Assembly (NCBI GenBank): GCA_964511015.1
Contig: CAZEDX010000005.1
Location: 26,917-90,916, forward strand
DNA from: FEN-1099 sp964511015
GTDB taxonomy: Bacteria > Lernaellota > Lernaellaia > Lernaellales > Lernaellaceae
Direction: 5' to 3'
Length of the DNA: 64,000 nt
The position numbers and the translations under genes were made by a program. Shown here piece by piece: positions 15,503-24,896 of the stretch. The notes below the pieces were generated by a model, which was given only the letters and a program-made list of their open reading frames with translations, ran no database searches and had not been told where the DNA came from. The stretch's first letter is position 1. Each line of letters opens with the position of its first letter.

Positions 15503-16939
15503 CTATTCCGTCAGTTCCTCGCGGCGTTTGCCAAAAATGTATTTGATGAATTTGATGAATGAGCCGCCGAAATAGCGCAAGTCGTCCATACTGCGCAGCA
15601 GCTTCAGTTTGCGCCACACGAAACCGGGGCGCAGGTAGATGCGCCGGTACATTCCCCGCTGCAAGCGAATCAGATCGGCGGGCGAAAAGTGATGGGTGTG
15701 CCATACCGGCTCACCGCGCACGATGTCGTATTCGTCCCAGTCCTCGCTTTCGACCAACCCTTCCTCGGTCATGACCCGGTGCAAGTCGGTGCCCGGATAC
15801 GGCACCGCCACGTAGACCATGACAAAATCGGGTTTGATCCGCAGCATCAACCGGAACGTTTGCTCCACTTCGGCCGGTGTTTCCGACGGGTGTGAGCCGA
15901 TCATAACAAAAGCGCTGGTCAAAATTCCCGCCCGGTGCGCCGCCGCGAATGCCGCCTCGATTTGCTCGAGCGTGATGCGTTTGCGGACGGCTTCCAGCAT
16001 TCGCGGGCTGCCGCTTTCGACGCCGAAGGCGATTTTGACGCAGCCCGAGTCGGCCATCAGTTGCAGCAGTTCCTGATCCACATTACTGACGCGGCTGTCG
16101 CAGTCCCAGGAGACACCGAGTTCATGCAACCCATGACAGATATCAATCAGCCGCTCCCGGCCGTAGGTGAAGGTGTCGTCGTCGATGGTGAAGTGGTCGA
16201 CGCCGTAGCGTTCGACACATTCCCGCACTTCGTCGAGAACATGGCGCGCGGAGCGAAAGCGAACCTTGCCGCGGTGGGTGACAAACGAGCCGCAGAAGAA
16301 ACAATGAACCGGGCAACCGCGGCTGGTGAACAACTCGGTGATGTTGCGCAGCTTGCTGGAAAGCCCGGGGCTCGAACTCCCCTGATAGAGCGAGAAGTCA
16401 ATCAGGTCGCGCGCCGGGAACGGCAGTTGGTCGAGGTTTGCCAGCATCTCACGCACGGGTCCCCGGCGGATGTCGCCGTCCTCGCGATACACCGTGCCCG
16501 GCACTCCGCGCAGCACCCTATCCCCTCGCTGGATCGATTGGCATAGATCGGCCAGCGCTTGTTCTCCTTCGCCGATTACTCCCACGTCAAACGCCGAGAA
16601 CTCCGCCAACGTCCGTTCGGGAATGGCCGACAGGTGCGGCCCGCCGACGAGCGTCACGATGTCGCGGCTGAAGTCTTTCACCACCCCCGCGAGCCGCGCC
16701 GCGCTGTTGACGATGGGGGTCATGGCCGTGAAGCCGACCGCGTCCGGCGCGAACCGCGCTAGTTGGGACCGCAGTTGATCGGGGTGATAGCGCATCACGC
16801 CGTAATCCCAGATCTCGACCGTGGTTCCGACACGTTCGCGCACATATGCCGCGAGTTGGGCCAGATTAATCGGATGCTGGCACACCTCGGACGCGATGGA
16901 GAGCATCGGTTCCGGCGGTCGGACAAGGGCGAGTCTCAT
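15503..16939 (-). CDS. B12-binding radical SAM protein
   Basis: 478 residues. Residues 1-140 form a cobalamin-binding-type Rossmann domain (MRLALVRPPEPMLSIASEV, VGFTAMTPIVNSAARL, VTLVGGPHLSAIPE), although the canonical DxHxxG is not evident. The radical SAM barrel follows with the [4Fe-4S] motif SRGCPVHCFFCGSF (C-x3-C-x2-C) and IAFGVESGSPRMLEAVRKRI. This layout belongs to the BchE-like group that modifies lipids, hopanoids, tetrapyrroles or peptides. The start at 16939 has GAGGG upstream; a longer form would add 22 basic residues. It ends nine bases from the convergent Asp-repeat gene and stands alone. Confidence 0.88.
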   Translation of the reverse strand: MRLALVRPPEPMLSIASEVCQHPINLAQLAAYVRERVGTTVEIWDYGVMRYHPDQLRSQLARFAPDAVGFTAMTPIVNSAARLAGVVKDFSRDIVTLVGGPHLSAIPERTLAEFSAFDVGVIGEGEQALADLCQSIQRGDRVLRGVPGTVYREDGDIRRGPVREMLANLDQLPFPARDLIDFSLYQGSSSPGLSSKLRNITELFTSRGCPVHCFFCGSFVTHRGKVRFRSARHVLDEVRECVERYGVDHFTIDDDTFTYGRERLIDICHGLHELGVSWDCDSRVSNVDQELLQLMADSGCVKIAFGVESGSPRMLEAVRKRITLEQIEAAFAAAHRAGILTSAFVMIGSHPSETPAEVEQTFRLMLRIKPDFVMVYVAVPYPGTDLHRVMTEEGLVESEDWDEYDIVRGEPVWHTHHFSPADLIRLQRGMYRRIYLRPGFVWRKLKLLRSMDDLRYFGGSFIKFIKYIFGKRREELTE

Positions 16940-17006
16940 TGGTTCCCTCGCTGTTTTCGCATAATGAGCGCGGGGGATTATAGTCGCCCGGCGCCGTTTG
17001 GCCAAA

Positions 17007-17633
17007 TCAGGTCAGCCGTACCGGACAATTCTCACAACGGGGCCGGGTCTTGCGGCAGAAATCCTTACCGACGTAGACAATCTGGGCGTGGAACTCGCCG
17101 AAGAATTCGGCGTCATGGTCCAGCGTCCGGTGAAAAAGTTCCTGCAGCGGTTGATACGCAACGTCCTCCGCCACCGCGCCCATACGCGACAGAATGCGCC
17201 GGGTATACGCATCCACTACAAAAATCGGCTGGCGGGCGGCGTAGAGAATCATCGAGTCAGCGGTCTCCGGCCCAATGCCCTTAAGCGCCAGCAACTCGGC
17301 CCGCAGCACGTTCGTCGGCTGGCCGAGCATCGCACGCAAACTGCCCCGATGACGGCGGGCCAAATGTTGGCAAAACTCCCGCAACCGCGCCGATTTCTGG
17401 TTGTAGTACCCGGCCGGTCGCACCGCTTCGGCCAGAGCCGCCGGAGACGCTCCGAGCATGCCGCGAACGCTCAACATACGACGCGATTTGAGATTGGCGA
17501 TGGCCTTCTCGACGTTGGTCCAGGCGGTGTTTTGGGTCAGAATTGCGCCGACACAGATCTCGAAATCGGTATCGCCCGGCCACCAGCACAACGGACCGAA
17601 GTAGGCGAAGGCGGCCTCGTAGATGGCCAACAA
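17007..17633 (-). CDS. Endonuclease III-related DNA glycosylase (MagIII-like)
   Basis: About 208 residues with helix-hairpin-helix ALKGIGPETADSMILYA followed by catalytic-Asp segment VVDAYTRRILSRMG. GPETAD at the position where Nth has GRKTAN removes the catalytic Lys, as in MagIII-type monofunctional 3-methyladenine glycosylases. The C terminus has CRKTRPRCENCPVRLT, giving only three of the four Cys of the usual iron-sulfur loop. No ATG fits without overlapping the upstream zinc-ribbon gene; TTG at 17633 is my choice, and ATG at 17702 (56-base overlap) is the alternative. It probably repairs alkylated bases. Confidence 0.82.
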   Translation of the reverse strand: MLAIYEAAFAYFGPLCWWPGDTDFEICVGAILTQNTAWTNVEKAIANLKSRRMLSVRGMLGASPAALAEAVRPAGYYNQKSARLREFCQHLARRHRGSLRAMLGQPTNVLRAELLALKGIGPETADSMILYAARQPIFVVDAYTRRILSRMGAVAEDVAYQPLQELFHRTLDHDAEFFGEFHAQIVYVGKDFCRKTRPRCENCPVRLT

Positions 17634-17646
17634 CCGCCGGCGAATC

Positions 17647-17910
17647 TCAACCTTTGAGCGGGGCGAGTTGATCGATGGCCAAGAAGCCGTGCAGCCATAC
17701 ATCGCGGATACCTGTGGCGCCGAGACAGTCCACGCACAGGCCGATTTCCTGCGGATCGGAGAGCTGCAGGTAGACCAGCGGACCGTTGGCGTTGTCTTTC
17801 GTCTCAACCTGTTTCACCTTGCCCGTGTGCAACCGGAAGCCATCCACCCGCGCGGCGTGGTTGTTATGAACTGTATCTTCAATTTTGCGTCCGCAACGAA
17901 CGCAACGCAT
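17647..17910 (-). CDS. Small zinc-ribbon protein of unknown function
   Basis: 87 residues with two CxxC pairs (CVRC at residues 3-6 and CVDC near residue 60), a likely zinc ribbon. The middle has a beta-rich stretch, GFRLHTGKVKQVETKDN, then GPLVYLQLSDPQEIG. I do not recognise a named family. It lies directly upstream of the DNA glycosylase gene, probably in one transcript. Confidence 0.65.
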   Translation of the reverse strand: MRCVRCGRKIEDTVHNNHAARVDGFRLHTGKVKQVETKDNANGPLVYLQLSDPQEIGLCVDCLGATGIRDVWLHGFLAIDQLAPLKG

Positions 17911-17996
17911 GAAGTGCCCCGGTCAAATTTCGCCTAATATACCGGGTGGTACTGCATCTGTCACGCAGGACGGAGGCGACGGGCCTCAGGCAAGGT

Positions 17997-20510
17997 TCAG
18001 CACCCACAGCCTTCGGCGGAATGCCGGTCGTCGTCTTGATCCGCAGGCGACGAATCGTCATCGGCCGCATCGTCATCTGACGAGTCATCGTCGTCGGCAT
18101 CGTCATCGCTCGGCGGCGGCTCGTCCGCCGGTTCCACGGTCAAGGATAGCTCCCGGTACGACCAGCCGCTATCCGTCGTGGCCAGCACGATTGCCTCGTA
18201 GCGACCGGCGTGCGACGGCGTCCAGCGGATCGTGCCGCCACTGACCGTCGCTTCGGCCAACCCGTATACCGCCACTTCCGCCCCGTCGGCTACCGCATAG
18301 GTCCACTCCTCGGCCGCTTTCAAGCGGGTCGTGGACGGTTCGAGAATCGACGGCGCGGTGAAGCCCACGGCTTCGGGCGGCTGTTTGCCCAGATGCCGGC
18401 GCAGGGAATTCGTTTGCATCAGACTGAGTTGGTACCGGTCGTGGAAAAGAGCATCCCACAACAAACGGTCTGCTTCGGCCAACGCGGCCTCGTTGGGAAG
18501 CCCACTCATCAACGAACTCAGATAGTCGAGCAATCGCAGCAAGGCCTGTCCTTCGTCGGTCAGCCGGTCGCAGGGGAACCACAGGTCATCCACCAGAGAG
18601 ACATCGAGCGTGCTGTGGTGCAGACGATTCTGGGTGGTTGCCATTTCGGCGGCAATGTGCATTAGCGCACTCCCCGCGGTGACCAGCGTTTGCCGGGAGC
18701 CGTCGGGCAACTCATCCTCCAGTTGCTCAATGGCTTCATTCATCGCACGGTTGTTGGGGAAGTTCAGGCCGTCAAACCCCAACGCCCCGTTTCCGTAGAA
18801 GGTTTCGGCCATATAGACCGCCAGTTGCCGGTCGTGTTCGGATAACGCCGCCTCTCGCGCAGCGGGACCCAGAGCGTCGTCGGGCTCGTAGTCGGCGGCA
18901 TTGCGCAGATACAGCGCGTACGTGCCGAGCATAAGGCGATTGGCGGCGCCGAGGATCATCGGGTTGGTCACGATGCCAACCACCGCGTCGACCAGATCGG
19001 CGCTGCGGTTCTGGTAAGGCGCGAGATATACCTTGCCCATGAAGCCATCGCCGCCGTCGGTGCCGTTTTCGTTGTCCCAGATGGCCGGCTCGCGCCCCAG
19101 GCGCGAAGTCACGTCGATCAGATCGGCCGCCTCAAGGGTCGGACTAAACGTGTCGGTCCCGGTCCACATCACTTCGATCTGCGGGTCGAGTTCGGCACAG
19201 ACATCCAGGTATTCGGAGCCGCCCGGCCAATCGTTTTGCCGTTGGCTCGAATACACCGTGGGTACGACCCACAGCGCCACGTCTTCGCCGGCCATGGCGG
19301 AAAGTTCGCCCCGCAGCCAGTTGGCCAGGGCCACGTGTTGGGCGGCCAACTCACCGTCGATCGGCACTCCGACGTCTCCTTCGATGTCATCGAGCAACAA
19401 AGTGAAATGGCGAAAACCTCCTTCGACAAACGGCTGGAGCTTAGCCAACAGGGTCGCCTTTTCCACAGGGTCGTCCATGTCCATGTCTTTGCCCGGACTG
19501 ATGCCGAAAGAGAAGGTAACGCCGACCATTGCGCCCAGGTGCAGCAGTTCGACAAAGCGCGCCACCGCTTGGTCATCGTAGGGCGTGCGCCATTCGTCGC
19601 GGTGCAACGGATCGTTCTTGGGGCCGTAGATATACAGCCCCAGTCCCAGGCGAGCCAAGAACGTCATCATGGCCCGGCGCTCGGCATGCGACCACGGCCG
19701 GCCGTAAAAGCCTTCCACCACGCCGCTGTTTTCGAGCAGTGGCGCCTCGCGGCTGGGCAAATCGACAACCTGTTCCGGGCCCACCGAACCGTCCTCGGCA
19801 ACCGGCACCAACACGGCTTGCATTCCGGCCGACAGCGGGAGAGGGCCGAGCCACGCCTCCCGCGGCATGGCCGTCCCGACCAACGACCAGCGGTCGACGT
19901 CAGTATCGCCCGAGTCAACGAAATGAATCTCCACGTGATGGACATACTCGCTGGCTTGTTTCCAATCCAGGCGCAGACCCGTGGCAACTTGCCGCGCACT
20001 CACGTTCGAGATTTCCGGCAAGCCGTCGACGGGCGCGGCATACACATGGAACTCACGGAGATTGCCCGGACCGGCATCGCGCACCTCGACCTCGACACAA
20101 TACGCCTCGGCGGGCTCGCCAAAGGCCAACGGCTGATCAAGATACTTCCACACTTGCTCGACCAACACCCGGCCACCACAGTATTCGCGGGCGCGAACCG
20201 TGACCGCGCCGTTTGGTTTGGTTTCCCATTCGGCGTCGAGTTGCGCCAGATGCGGCGCTGGTCCGCCAAGCGGCGCAAAATCGAACGACAGCGTCGCAAT
20301 GCCTTGACGCGGCGTCTTCCAGCCGGTGTCCGGATCGTCATCGCGCACGGTGTATGGCGCGTCATCGGTTTCGCGCGGCCACATCAGCAAAAAGGTCGGC
20401 TGGGTACCCGAAGCGGTCACGCGTGCAAACGGGACCAGATCGAGCGGTGCGGCCTGAACGGCCGCCGCGCTCAGCACTAAGACGGCCCACACTAGCAACA
20501 AGTGTTTCAT
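17997..20510 (-). CDS. GH84 beta-N-acetylglucosaminidase (O-GlcNAcase-like), Asp-tailed
   Basis: 837 residues: signal peptide (about 1-20), an N-terminal beta domain, the GH84 barrel from about residue 260, helical and beta accessory parts, then an Asp-rich tail ending SAEGCGC. Diagnostic catalytic-domain segments are SGVVEGFYGRPWSHAERRAMM, LYIYGPKNDPLHRDEWR and LLLDDIEGD, where the Asp pair supplies the acid and the residue that polarises the substrate acetamido group. GH84 enzymes remove beta-linked GlcNAc from glycoproteins or mucins. I chose the ATG at 20510 (MKHLLLVW) because GGGG lies just upstream and the signal peptide then begins correctly. It is the second gene after a GH2 enzyme with the same tail. 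Confidence 0.93.
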   Translation of the reverse strand: MKHLLLVWAVLVLSAAAVQAAPLDLVPFARVTASGTQPTFLLMWPRETDDAPYTVRDDDPDTGWKTPRQGIATLSFDFAPLGGPAPHLAQLDAEWETKPNGAVTVRAREYCGGRVLVEQVWKYLDQPLAFGEPAEAYCVEVEVRDAGPGNLREFHVYAAPVDGLPEISNVSARQVATGLRLDWKQASEYVHHVEIHFVDSGDTDVDRWSLVGTAMPREAWLGPLPLSAGMQAVLVPVAEDGSVGPEQVVDLPSREAPLLENSGVVEGFYGRPWSHAERRAMMTFLARLGLGLYIYGPKNDPLHRDEWRTPYDDQAVARFVELLHLGAMVGVTFSFGISPGKDMDMDDPVEKATLLAKLQPFVEGGFRHFTLLLDDIEGDVGVPIDGELAAQHVALANWLRGELSAMAGEDVALWVVPTVYSSQRQNDWPGGSEYLDVCAELDPQIEVMWTGTDTFSPTLEAADLIDVTSRLGREPAIWDNENGTDGGDGFMGKVYLAPYQNRSADLVDAVVGIVTNPMILGAANRLMLGTYALYLRNAADYEPDDALGPAAREAALSEHDRQLAVYMAETFYGNGALGFDGLNFPNNRAMNEAIEQLEDELPDGSRQTLVTAGSALMHIAAEMATTQNRLHHSTLDVSLVDDLWFPCDRLTDEGQALLRLLDYLSSLMSGLPNEAALAEADRLLWDALFHDRYQLSLMQTNSLRRHLGKQPPEAVGFTAPSILEPSTTRLKAAEEWTYAVADGAEVAVYGLAEATVSGGTIRWTPSHAGRYEAIVLATTDSGWSYRELSLTVEPADEPPPSDDDADDDDSSDDDAADDDSSPADQDDDRHSAEGCGC

Positions 20511-20569
20511 TGGCATCCCCATAGAGCCAGGGGTTCGCGACGGATCGCTATTCGTCGGCAACTCTCTTC

Positions 20570-22774
20570 CTAACAGCCACAACCACCGGTGTCATCATCG
20601 TCGTCGGCCTGATCGTCATCGGCACCGGTATCGTCGTCGCTATCGTCGTCGTCGACCGCGTCATCATCGGCGTCGTCATCGGCGACGGTGTCGTCGTCGA
20701 CGTAGTCGTCGGGCTCTGGCCCCAAACCGCCGAACTTGAGATACGGTTCGTGTTTGGCCGCAAGAGCCGCAAAGGCCGGTTTGAACGTCGTGCGGTCCAT
20801 GTGCGCCAAACCCATTGACTGCAGGTACGGCGCAATGAAATTCGGCAAGCCGTTCTTGGTGTACCAATTGAACACACAGAACCAGGTGGTGGCGATCAGG
20901 TTTCCCTGCGGGTTGACCTGGCCGTTCACGTCGAGCGCGGCAGTTTCGGCAAACGCGGGCCAGGTGCCGTTAACCGTGTCCACCTGTCCTTGCGCGTCGC
21001 TATCGTCAGATTCCGACCAATAGCCGAACTCCGTGTCGATGATCGGGTGGTTCGGATACTTCTTCTGGAACTCGGTGATGAATTCGAGCGTTTCGCTGTA
21101 CATGTCATCGCCGTAGAACACGCCGTAGTACATCGTCCAGCCGGCCACATCGATTGGCGGCACCGACGCCGACATCAGTTTCCAGTTTTGCGCGGCCGGC
21201 GACTGGGTGATCATGCGTCCATCGGGGTAGTTGTCCCGGTGGTCGGCGGCCAGCATGGCGTTGTAGTCGGCGACCTGCATTACCCACACAAACGGGCATT
21301 CGTTTTCCGTTCCCCAAAACATAACAGAGGGCCGGTTGAAATTGGATAGCACCATTTCGCGAAACATCTGCTGGTGGATTCCGCGTGTGTTCTGGAGCGT
21401 CCAGTTCCAACCGAAGTTCCAATACACCGGAATCTCAGTCATCACCGCCATGCCCAGGCGATCGGTCAACACGTAGGTATACAAGTGGTTCGGGTAATGC
21501 CCTGTGCGCAGGAACAACGCCTTGAGATCGCGCCGCATGGTTACGATGTCGTCGCGGATGCGCTCCCAAGAGGCGGTGCGGCCGGTGTCGGGGTAGTCTT
21601 CATGGCGCGCAACGCCCGGAAAGAACGCCACGCGGCCGTTGACCAACAGCTTGCCGCCGTGCCGGGCGACGGTACGAATTCCGAATTGATTGAAATGCTC
21701 GTCGACCGCTTCGTTGTCGACTGCCAAGGTGGTCTTCATCACATAGAGGTGCGGCTCCTTTGGCGTCCATCGCAACGGACGCCGCACCCGAAGATCAAAG
21801 GAGAGTACCCGAAGTTGTCCGGCCGGCACAATAACGGCCGCTTGCGAATCACCTTCCAAGAAAGCTTCGTCGCCGATGATCGACGACGGATGTGGATCGG
21901 TCAGATAGCCCGCCGCCGCCGGGTCCGCCCGGTAGGCCGTTAAATCGACCGAAACCTCTTCATCTGTAGCCAGGTCGTTGGCAACTACCACTTCGAGGTG
22001 CAGCGACCCGTTGTAGTCGACTGGCACTATGTTGGTTCGAACCACATGCACCGCCGGCATGCTTTCCAGGTAGAGATCCTGGATGACCCCGGTGTAGTCC
22101 CACCAATCCATCGCGATCCAAGAAGGAACGGCGTCTTGGCGCACGCCCGGGAAAGGCTTGTCGATACGAATGACCAGTAAGTTCTCGGCACCGTAGTTCA
22201 GGAACGGAGACAGATCGAAAGCAAACGGCGTGTAACCACCTTCGTGAACGCCGACCCATTCGCCGTTGACCCAAAGGTCGAGAACATAGTTGGCGGCCAG
22301 GCAAACGAAATAGTTGGTACGGTCGGCCCAATCACTCGGGACCTCGACCACCCGACGGTACCAAACGCCGTCATGATACGGCTCCGGCATATCCGACTCG
22401 TCACCGGGCATCGTGTTTTCTACACCCGGCAAGCGGTGCTGTGTCCAGCCGGAATCGTCATAGCTCACAGTGTGACGCCCACCGCCGGCCGCCTCGATCG
22501 CGCCAATCGTCGTCGCATCGCGCAGTTCGAAGGTGAGATTGTGATCGAGGTGTTGGCGTTCCCGTTTCCATTGCCCAGCCAGGGAAACCACGTCATGATC
22601 CTGCGCTTCAAAATCAGGCACCGGAGCACCCGACTGGATGGGGACCATGACTCCATCGACCTCAACGAAATCCAACGTCGTGGCCAGGGTGCCTGGTTGG
22701 CTGTCGCCTTGGGCAAGCGCAGCCGTCGTGAAACAGAACAGCAATAGAATTAGTAGTAGGCCGTCTTTTTTCAT
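20570..22774 (-). CDS. GH2-family glycoside hydrolase, Asp-tailed
   Basis: 734 residues: signal peptide (1-21, ending ALAQG), sugar-binding jelly roll (GVWYRRVVEVPSDW, NYVLDLWVNGEWVGVHEGGY), immunoglobulin-like domain, TIM barrel, then an Asp tail ending DDTGGCGC. The barrel has FFPGVARHEDYPDTGR, the acid/base motif WGTENE and the nucleophile strand IIDTEFGYW. These fit beta-galactosidase/beta-glucuronidase/beta-mannosidase-type enzymes; the exact sugar cannot be read. The ATG at 22774 has AAAGGAG upstream. It sits 59 bases before the GH84 gene, so the pair is probably co-transcribed and degrades the same complex glycan outside the cell. Confidence 0.93.
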   Translation of the reverse strand: MKKDGLLLILLLFCFTTAALAQGDSQPGTLATTLDFVEVDGVMVPIQSGAPVPDFEAQDHDVVSLAGQWKRERQHLDHNLTFELRDATTIGAIEAAGGGRHTVSYDDSGWTQHRLPGVENTMPGDESDMPEPYHDGVWYRRVVEVPSDWADRTNYFVCLAANYVLDLWVNGEWVGVHEGGYTPFAFDLSPFLNYGAENLLVIRIDKPFPGVRQDAVPSWIAMDWWDYTGVIQDLYLESMPAVHVVRTNIVPVDYNGSLHLEVVVANDLATDEEVSVDLTAYRADPAAAGYLTDPHPSSIIGDEAFLEGDSQAAVIVPAGQLRVLSFDLRVRRPLRWTPKEPHLYVMKTTLAVDNEAVDEHFNQFGIRTVARHGGKLLVNGRVAFFPGVARHEDYPDTGRTASWERIRDDIVTMRRDLKALFLRTGHYPNHLYTYVLTDRLGMAVMTEIPVYWNFGWNWTLQNTRGIHQQMFREMVLSNFNRPSVMFWGTENECPFVWVMQVADYNAMLAADHRDNYPDGRMITQSPAAQNWKLMSASVPPIDVAGWTMYYGVFYGDDMYSETLEFITEFQKKYPNHPIIDTEFGYWSESDDSDAQGQVDTVNGTWPAFAETAALDVNGQVNPQGNLIATTWFCVFNWYTKNGLPNFIAPYLQSMGLAHMDRTTFKPAFAALAAKHEPYLKFGGLGPEPDDYVDDDTVADDDADDDAVDDDDSDDDTGADDDQADDDDDTGGCGC

Positions 22775-22895
22775 CGTCGGCTCCTTTCTGTCCTTCATTG
22801 AGACATAGCCGGGGAGGTAAGTCAAGCATTATGGCACTCAGTGTCATATTGGACGTCTTGTTTCGGGCGTCCGCTTCGGCTATCCACTGACTGCT

Positions 22896-24110
22896 ATGCA
22901 AGTTAACCGAGATTTCGACATAGCCGTCATTGGGGCGGGACCGGCGGGAACCCATCTAGCTACACGGCTCGCTAAAGCTGGGCAGCGTGTCGCGTTGTTT
23001 GACCCCAAGGTGCCGTGGGAGAAGCCTTGCGGCGGCGGCATCACTCACAAAGCGTGGTCCCGCTTTCCGTTTCTGACCGATCCAACACTGCCGCGCAACG
23101 AGGTTTCGCGGTCGCTTCAGATTTCGAGCAACGGCCGTTTCTTCGTGATCGATCAAGGACATCCGCTGTTCATCGTGTCACGCCACGATCTCTCACGAAT
23201 AATGTTGCAAAATGCTGTTAACGCGGGTGCGACCCATTACCCGCTGCCGGCCAGTCGGCTTGATACCTGGGGCCCACAAATGCGCATCAAGGCCGGACGC
23301 GATGTTTTCCAGGCGCGGACGGTGGTCGGCGCGGACGGCGTGCATTCGCTTGTTCGCAACTACTTTCTCGGACCATTGCCGCCACGCCGCACCCTTTCCG
23401 CCCTCGTGCAGTTCTTCGAAAAGGAGCCAGACGACCCGACCATGATTCAGGTCGCGCCGTTTCCCGGCTATGTCTGGTCTTTCGCGCGGCAAGATTGCCT
23501 TTGTGTTGGCGTCGGAGCGATGGAACACGGCCATGCCCTGAAACCGACGTTGGATCAATTCATGCGACGGTTCTTTCCCGGCCGGAAACCAATCGGCGCC
23601 ATACACGGCGCGCCGTTGCCATATCTCGCCGGACCTGGCGCATATACCGAACCGAGGGTCGGACCCGGTTGGGCACTGGTGGGTGACGCGGCAGGTTTCT
23701 GTGACACGTTGACCGGCGAAGGGATTCTGTACGCAATCTGGTCGGCGGATCTGCTGGCTGACGCTATTTTGCGCAATTGTCCCGGAGAATACGAAGCCGC
23801 CTGGCGCAACGAGTTCGGCGGCCATTTGCGAGCCGGCGCTTGGGCGGCAACCAGGCTGTACTCGCCCCGCAACATCGACCGCCTGTTCACGGCCATCACC
23901 GTCTGTCCGACCTTTCAGAAACAGATCATGGATTTCATCTGGAACCTGCCTCCGTACCACCAACTGGCTCGCCGGCTGCTGCGTCACGGTTGGCGGATTC
24001 ACCGGGAATGGCGCCGTTTTCGAAAGAATGGCGGACAGGTGGACTTACAGGCCCTAGGGCCGTTTCAAGGGCTCGCGGACAGACTGACTTTCCGGTGGGA
24101 CAAGGCTTGA
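22896..24110 (+). CDS. FAD-dependent geranylgeranyl-reductase-like oxidoreductase
   Basis: 404 residues. The N terminus has the FAD dinucleotide motif IAVIGAGPAGTHLATRLAKAG, then PCGGGITHKAW, the GADGVHSLVR segment and the GDAAGFCDTLTGEGILYA motif that binds the FAD ribityl chain. These together mark the geranylgeranyl reductase / FixC group, which saturates isoprenoid chains of lipids, quinones or other polyprenyl compounds. A hydroxylase/halogenase of the same superfamily is possible. Divergent from the GH2 gene across a 121-base gap containing a short symmetric ACACTGAGT-type element (22835-22847). Confidence 0.85.
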   Translation: MQVNRDFDIAVIGAGPAGTHLATRLAKAGQRVALFDPKVPWEKPCGGGITHKAWSRFPFLTDPTLPRNEVSRSLQISSNGRFFVIDQGHPLFIVSRHDLSRIMLQNAVNAGATHYPLPASRLDTWGPQMRIKAGRDVFQARTVVGADGVHSLVRNYFLGPLPPRRTLSALVQFFEKEPDDPTMIQVAPFPGYVWSFARQDCLCVGVGAMEHGHALKPTLDQFMRRFFPGRKPIGAIHGAPLPYLAGPGAYTEPRVGPGWALVGDAAGFCDTLTGEGILYAIWSADLLADAILRNCPGEYEAAWRNEFGGHLRAGAWAATRLYSPRNIDRLFTAITVCPTFQKQIMDFIWNLPPYHQLARRLLRHGWRIHREWRRFRKNGGQVDLQALGPFQGLADRLTFRWDKA

Positions 24111-24179
24111 TCGCTTGACATCGACGCCGGCTCACGCGAAGCTTTTCTTTGATTCCCTGATCGATACGCCGGAGGAAAA

Positions 24180-24884
24180 GTGGACGTCTTGGACCCGCAC
24201 CAACTCGCCGAACACAACGGGCAAGAAGGCAAGAAAGCCTACGTCGCCGTCGACGGACGGGTCTACGACGTTACGGAATCCAAACGTTGGAAAAGCGGCA
24301 AGCACATGATGCGCCACAACGCCGGCGCCGACCTGTCCACGGAAATCAAAGCGGCCCCGCATGGAGCTGATGTTCTCGAACGCTTCGCGCAGGTCGCTAC
24401 GCTCGCCGCCTTCGAAGGAAACAGCGGACCGCGAGTGCCTTGGCCGCTTTCGTGGATCTATGCCAAGTTCCCGATCGTCAAACGACATGCCCATCCGGTG
24501 ACCGTGCATTTCCCCATCGCGTTTGCACTGGGATCGGCCCTCTTCCTGTTGCTGTTCCTGCTCACCAACGACCGCTCCTTCATTCACACGTCTCTGCACC
24601 TGATTGTCTTGACCGCCTTGACCGCCCCCGTGGCCATCGTAACCGGCTTTCAATCATGGTGGCTGTACTACGGGCTCAAGCCGACCAAAGGCATCGTGTT
24701 CAAAATCGTGGCGGGCCTGGTCATTGTCGCCGTTGCTGTTGCCGCGTGGATGATCTTCGCGTTTCTGCCGCTGGATGCTCGAACCGCCACCGCGGTCTAT
24801 TCCTACCTGGCGCTGGTGGTGATCTGTTCCATGTTGGTGCTTATCAACGGGGCTATCGGCGGCCAAATGACCTTTCCCGACTGA
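24180..24884 (+). CDS. Cytochrome b5-like heme domain fused to a DUF2231 membrane domain
   Basis: 234 residues with a GTG start, GGAGG upstream. Residues 1-85 are a COG4892-type heme domain: KAYVAVDGRVYDVTESKRWKSGKHMMRHNAGADL, then APHGADVLERF; the His in GKHMMRH and in APHG are candidate heme ligands. Residues 100-234 are four membrane helices with HPVTVHFPIAFALGSAL, the DUF2231 signature, whose His residues may bind a second heme in the bilayer. The fusion suggests electron transfer across or at the cytoplasmic membrane. It is 12 bases upstream of a DUF169 gene. Confidence 0.88.
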   Translation: MDVLDPHQLAEHNGQEGKKAYVAVDGRVYDVTESKRWKSGKHMMRHNAGADLSTEIKAAPHGADVLERFAQVATLAAFEGNSGPRVPWPLSWIYAKFPIVKRHAHPVTVHFPIAFALGSALFLLLFLLTNDRSFIHTSLHLIVLTALTAPVAIVTGFQSWWLYYGLKPTKGIVFKIVAGLVIVAVAVAAWMIFAFLPLDARTATAVYSYLALVVICSMLVLINGAIGGQMTFPD

Positions 24885-24896
24885 AGGGGGTCTTCC

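Noticed and set aside
19236..20480. Long plus-strand frame opposite the GH84 gene
   Set aside because: Antisense shadow with His/Gln/Arg-rich, low-complexity composition and no ribosome site.
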